NCBI GenBank assembly: GCA_011319805.1
Contig: SJRY01000280.1
Location: forward strand, 62,001 to 126,000
Direction of reading: 5' to 3'
Length of the DNA stretch: 64,000 nt
From: Macrocybe gigantea
Lineage: Eukaryota > Basidiomycota > Agaricomycetes > Agaricales > Callistosporiaceae
Part shown: piece by piece, positions 60,209-64,000 of the stretch
How positions within the stretch are numbered: position 1 is the first letter of the stretch
Layout of the letters: each line of letters opens with the position of its first letter
Position numbers and translations under genes: made by a program
The notes under the pieces: model-generated
Databases searched by the model: none
What the model saw: only the letters and a program-made list of their open reading frames with translations
Told to the model about the DNA's origin: nothing

Positions 60209-61557
60209 AAACCGTCATATTTTTGGGAAACCTAGGGCTGCGTAGGGCGTGTCGTACCACCATGACATGTGCATATGGCGCATATAGTGACGGGGCCGGT
60301 ATGTACCTCTGCCATTATCCATCACAGTGTGCAGCGTCGGTGACCATGTAAGCTCGCGGTTGGAAATGGTGCCGGTGACTCAATGGGAAGAGGATGCTCA
60401 TGCAATATGCATGTGTCTGCATGTGCCTTTTACTATACCAGCATCCCGCTGAACTACACTTTTTTTTTGGGGGGGACACCCTCCCAGTCATGAGTTGCCA
60501 GATTCAGGTTAGTTTTATTTGGCTGCCACTGGCTGAATGGACGAACGGGCTTCTAGAACTATCTTCAATGCAGGAATAGCTGAACAACGTCATATTTTGA
60601 CAGTTCTCTTGTCGATGATATGTAACAGATGCTTCGACGCTCTCGGTCACCGCTATGTTATTGATGCCCCTATTCGTATCTAGGACATTGACCTCAGAGA
60701 TTCCGTTTCAATTTTGAACTTGCTTAATGAACATGCCGGCAACATCCCTATCCCATTCGACTTGCCGTAAACATTCCGACAGCTGTGGACTAGACTCGAA
60801 AAAGAAACAAACCACCCATGGCTGTCATGAACAGTAGTTGGATCTCGTGGTGTGCTTCGCATCTGCTCCAAGGTATGTTCATCGCCTTCTTCATCGGAAC
60901 GTTTGGTAGTTGTGGAGCACCCGTCGAATGTGCATAGTGCCATGCGGCTGCACATGCTAAAATTAAAAGCGCTCCCGAGACCTTGACGATCGCCTCCTCG
61001 TCCATCGCAGACCAGTGGACTAAGGCCTACAGCCTCAGGGTAGATCACCGCCTGACGCATTGATGCATCATTCAACTTCTGATGTGTCTATTTCAGAACG
61101 GTCTCCTCAATGCTGGTGGATGACGTGCCCAGCCGCTTTGTTGAACGAACGGCCTTCGGCCACGTAGCGACGTGTTGCTGTCCTCAGGAGCTCGCGAGCG
61201 TCGCGAGAGGACCGTCCGTGAGACAGTGCTCGCCCTTCTGATCTCCGGTCGTTGATTCAGAGAAGAATCCATCTTCTTGTTCGAAACAGATTCAACAGCT
61301 GTCATTTTGGCATACTCGGATCTGAAGCAGGAAAAAAAAAAAAAAACAGTTGTCGTGCAACATCACGATTAGACGCGCAGATCTGGTTGCCTGAGAATCC
61401 GACAACGTCTTGTCGTCACGGGAAAAAAAATTTCGAGCACATGGGCCCCTGGGGCCTCGACGCTCACGCCGAGCATACAAGACTGAGGGTCGGAGCTTGG
61501 CATGTAACGGACGATTCCCTCCATATCCACGGCTCAACATTCGCACATGCGTCAACC
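60209..61557. other. intergenic, no gene supported
   Basis: A minus-strand frame at 60790-61005 has one hydrophobic segment (VSGALLILACAAAWHYA) but no further support. Poly-A at 61331-61345. The right side should hold the promoter of the third DUF6534 gene. Confidence 0.4.
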
Positions 61558-63059
61558 ATGCCCAACCTCGAACTCGAATTCCATCTGACCATCGGCGCGC
61601 TGGAGGTCGGCCTGCTGCTGAGCATCTTCCTGTCTGGCATCATCACGATGCAGGCCTTCAAGTACTTTTCGATCTTTACCGCTGATCCGCGGCACGTCCG
61701 GGTGCTCGTGAGTCGATAACGATCTCCGCATTCACGTTTTAGTCATTACATTATCTTCACCCGTCACAGGTTTTCATGACTTGGTGCGTGTGTGGCTCGC
61801 GCATTTCTGCGGTTTCGATGAACAATGCTCATCAATTCTCTCCCTCAGGGTCCTCGAGTGCGCACACTCGGCTCTGACGTCCCATTTCCTATGGTACACA
61901 CTAAGGCATATGCAGCCCGACGTGCTGTTCCCGTTCTCGTTCGCTGCCTCCATCTGCCTGACCGCCATCACCGACGGCGCAATACAGGTGCGCACCCCAT
62001 CAACCCAACCCATCGCACTCTTCCCCGCCACTCACATCCACGCCCCCATGATGCACAAAGGCCCACTCGATATACCGCGTGTGGCAACTCATGTCCGGCA
62101 GATGGCTCCTCGTGCCTTTAGTCTGCTGGGCGCTGGACCTCTTCCGCTTCTCTCTCACGCTGTGGGTGAGCGCGCAAATGCCGGCGCTCTCCCCAATCAC
62201 GGTGCAGCAGCGCGTAGGCACGCTGGGCGCCGTCGCCATGTTCACCGGCGCCTCGCTGGACGTTCTCACCAGCGCGGTCTTGTGCCGCTGGCTGTGGCGT
62301 CGTCGCCAGGACGGCCCGAGGTGCGTCGAGATCAGCTTTCAGACGAGCTTTTGAGCTTTTTTCTTTTTTCTTTCTTTTTTTTTTTTTGCTGACGGGCTCT
62401 GGCAGGCAGACGAAGAAACTCCTGGCCAGACTCATCATAAGCTCCATCCGTGAGTCGTCAAATTGTTCGCTTCGAAAGGGGCGCAGCGGTGCTTGATGCT
62501 CACATCCCCGATCGACGCATCGCAGAAACCGGATTGTTGACTAGGTGAGGACATGACAGCCGTGGGGCGTTCAACTGGGATTTCGGGGGTGCTGACCGAC
62601 GACTCTTCACACGCCAGCGTCGTCTCGTCTGTCAGGTCCATATGTGTGAGAGTGCCGCCCTCCGCTTCATCGCAGCACGCCTACTCGCGCACTGATAATT
62701 CCACATGCAGTTCCTCACGATGGGTTCCAACCTCGTGTGGCTCGGCATGCAGTTGTTGACCACGAAACGTGAGTGTTCATCCAATTTGCAGCATCTTGGT
62801 CACAGGCTTAAAAAAAAAAATCCACCAGTCTATTCCACCTCGATGCTTGCCAGGTGGGCAACAGGCGGTGTTTATTGACATCCAACAATGCGCCGGCTGA
62901 CCCCAGCCTGTTTCGTTTCGCAGCTTGAACCTGAGGACGCAGCTCTGGACAGACACGTACACCGGGACGCTGCCGACTTTCAGAATCGCGGGCCCAGAGT
63001 CGACCACGCGCCCCTGGACTGCACACAACCTTTCGGAGCACCAGCCTGCGGTGGAGTAG
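61558..63059 (+). CDS. DUF6534-type multi-span membrane protein (copy 3)
   Basis: Start MPNLELEFHLTIGALEVGLL at 61558, then LSIFLSGIITMQAFKYFSIF, the DUF6534 N-terminal pattern. Later exons give FMTWVLECAHSALTSHFLWYT, LFPFSFAASICLTAITDGAI, YRVWQLMSGRWLLVPLVCWA, GAVAMFTGASLDVLTSAVLC and TKKLLARLIISSI. The closing motif YSTSMLAS|LNLRTQLW is split by the intron GTGGGC...TTCGCAG. The tail ends VE* at 63057-63059. The family-typical R-VW-LS and xxSxLAxLNxR residues are visible. Two introns carry long T-runs near their acceptors (62371-62387) and an A-run (62811-62820). Function unknown; about seven spans expected. Confidence 0.78.
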
Positions 63060-63403
63060 TATGCTTTGCACATTGGAAAGCAAGCCCCTCGCCGGTCTGG
63101 CGTGACACTACCTAGGTTGCTCGGATCTTGGCACGAGCATGGCTTTTTGGCAGAAAGGCGGTGGAAGCTGTTGGAATCACGATGAGAACGTCAGTGGATG
63201 GATGCGTGTTTCCCTCAAAATAGCCAAAATGGCAACATGAGGGTCAGGTGATCGAAAATCCGTCCCATCTCATAAGGTTCATTATCGATCTTGTAATAAA
63301 GCTGTCACCAGATATGGCCTGTAGCTGAGCACATCCAAGCGCCGCCCCAAAAGATATATAGTCAAGCACAGGACATCCGCTCTCCACACAGCTTTTGAAA
63401 TCG
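63060..63403. other. intergenic
   Basis: This 344-bp region sits between two genes on the plus strand and should contain the DUF6534 3' flank and the promoter of the cyclotransferase gene. ATATATA at 63354-63360 may be a TATA-like element. Confidence 0.45.
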
Positions 63404-63998
63404 ATGTCGCACGGCGAAGCAAACGATGTGCTGGGTTCTTGCGAAACGCTGTATTTCGGGTACGGCTCTAATCTATGGATGGAGCAGATGAAGAAGCGGT
63501 GCCCTCAGAGTTCGTTTGTCGGCATTGCAAGATTAAAAGACTGGTCAGTTCCTTTTTTTTTAAAAAAAAAAGGAAAATTCAATTGAAATGTCTAAACGTT
63601 GAACGCGCTGCAGGCGATGGTTCATAGACAGAAGAGGATATGCCAACGTCAAGCCTGCTGCCGGCCATGTCGTGTATGGGCTCGTGTACAAGATCAGCGT
63701 GCATGACGAGGTTTCGCTGGACGGGTACGAAGGCGTGCCGCATGCGTACCAGAAAACGTACCTCGAGATCGAATTTGTGCGTCCGCACTCCGAGTCCGAG
63801 TCAGTGTCTGGATCCGTGTCAGAGCCTCGAGAAATAGCGAAGATGGCGCTGATGTACGTGGGCGTCACGCAGATGGGCGTGCCGAAGGACGAGTACGTGG
63901 TGCGCATGAACAAGGGCATCGCGGACGCGCTGGACAAGGGCGTCCCGCCCGAGTACGTCCGGACGGTCTTGAGGGAGTTTATCCCGCCGTTGTCGTAG
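63404..63998 (+). CDS. gamma-glutamylcyclotransferase-like protein
   Basis: Two exons. The first (MSHGEANDVLGSCETLYFGY) contains YFGYGSNLW, the YGSN substrate-binding loop of the GGCT/AIG2 fold. The intron starts GTCAGT at 63543 and ends CTGCAG. The second has RWFIDRRGYANVKPAAG, VVYGLVYKISVHDEVSLDGY, EGVPHAYQK (the Glu after the Y/Q is the catalytic acid of the family) and a C-terminal helix MNKGIADALDKGVPPEYVRT. It ends at TAG 63996-63998. Family chemistry is release of 5-oxoproline from gamma-glutamyl peptides, part of glutathione turnover. About 180 residues, normal for the family. Start chosen at the ATG ahead of the conserved loop; an upstream TTG adds nothing. Cytosolic. Confidence 0.85.
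63549..63576. repeat. T9A10 palindrome inside an intron
   Basis: TTCC T9 A10 GGAA forms a near-perfect inverted repeat in the single intron of the cyclotransferase gene. Similar T8A16 (57322-57345) and A8T9 (862-878) tracts occur elsewhere. Confidence 0.85.
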
Positions 63999-64000
63999 CC

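Noticed and set aside
60790..61005. Small single-span membrane-protein frame (minus strand)
   Set aside because: One hydrophobic segment only; the remainder is not protein-like and overlaps another open frame of equal quality.

Overview
This window is nuclear DNA from a basidiomycete fungus, most likely an Agaricomycete (mushroom-forming class). The evidence is gene structure and content: almost every gene is broken by many 50-70 nt GT-AG introns. The families include DUF6534-type membrane proteins, F-box proteins without classical repeats, a Kre9/Knh1-type GPI protein, a fungal HNH protein and a ricin-B-type lectin. Conserved eukaryotic genes are eEF1B-gamma, adenylosuccinate lyase, uroporphyrinogen-III synthase, a mitochondrial citrate-type carrier, a TRK potassium transporter and an Rtt106-like histone chaperone. 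I cannot place genus or species. I found no tRNA, rRNA, CRISPR array or intact transposon.

Layout: 0-6 kb holds a small GPI-type wall protein (-) and a TPR-like/F-box protein (+). At 6.5-9.8 kb an HNH-nuclease-like gene (-) and a Fic-domain AMPylase-like gene (+) are divergent from a promoter of about 83 bp. At 10.6-12.7 kb is a DUF6534 membrane protein (-). At 14-20 kb are an NmrA-like oxidoreductase (+), eEF1B-gamma (-) and a secreted glycosidase-like TIM-barrel protein (+). At 20.2-22.8 kb is the most unusual gene: a PX (phosphoinositide-binding) domain fused through a Pro-rich linker to a GH18 chitinase (-), followed by a ricin-B lectin (-). At 26-30 kb are a multi-span membrane protein (+) and an F-box protein (-). 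At 32-44 kb are a large low-complexity protein (-), a coiled-coil membrane-type protein (-) and an Rtt106-like chaperone (+). At 44.6-51.5 kb are a TRK K+ transporter (-), then a mitochondrial carrier (-) and HEM4 (+) head to head, with start codons 7 bp apart. At 52.5-64 kb are two more DUF6534 proteins, ADE13 (-), a polyQ/His/Ser-rich protein (-) and a gamma-glutamylcyclotransferase-like protein (+).

The genes look like a mixed chromosomal segment, not a biosynthetic cluster. The only local functional themes are sugar and wall polymers (glycosidase, PX-chitinase and lectin, 17.6-25 kb) and a possible conflict or stress pair (HNH and Fic).

Data quality matters here. At least ten single-base frame breaks, nearly all one base missing in a short homopolymer, interrupt otherwise well-conserved reading frames, including the essential eEF1B-gamma. 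This looks like consensus under-calling of homopolymers more than gene decay, so 'broken' genes in this window should be checked against reads. Exon boundaries were derived by eye from splice consensus and reading-frame continuity.
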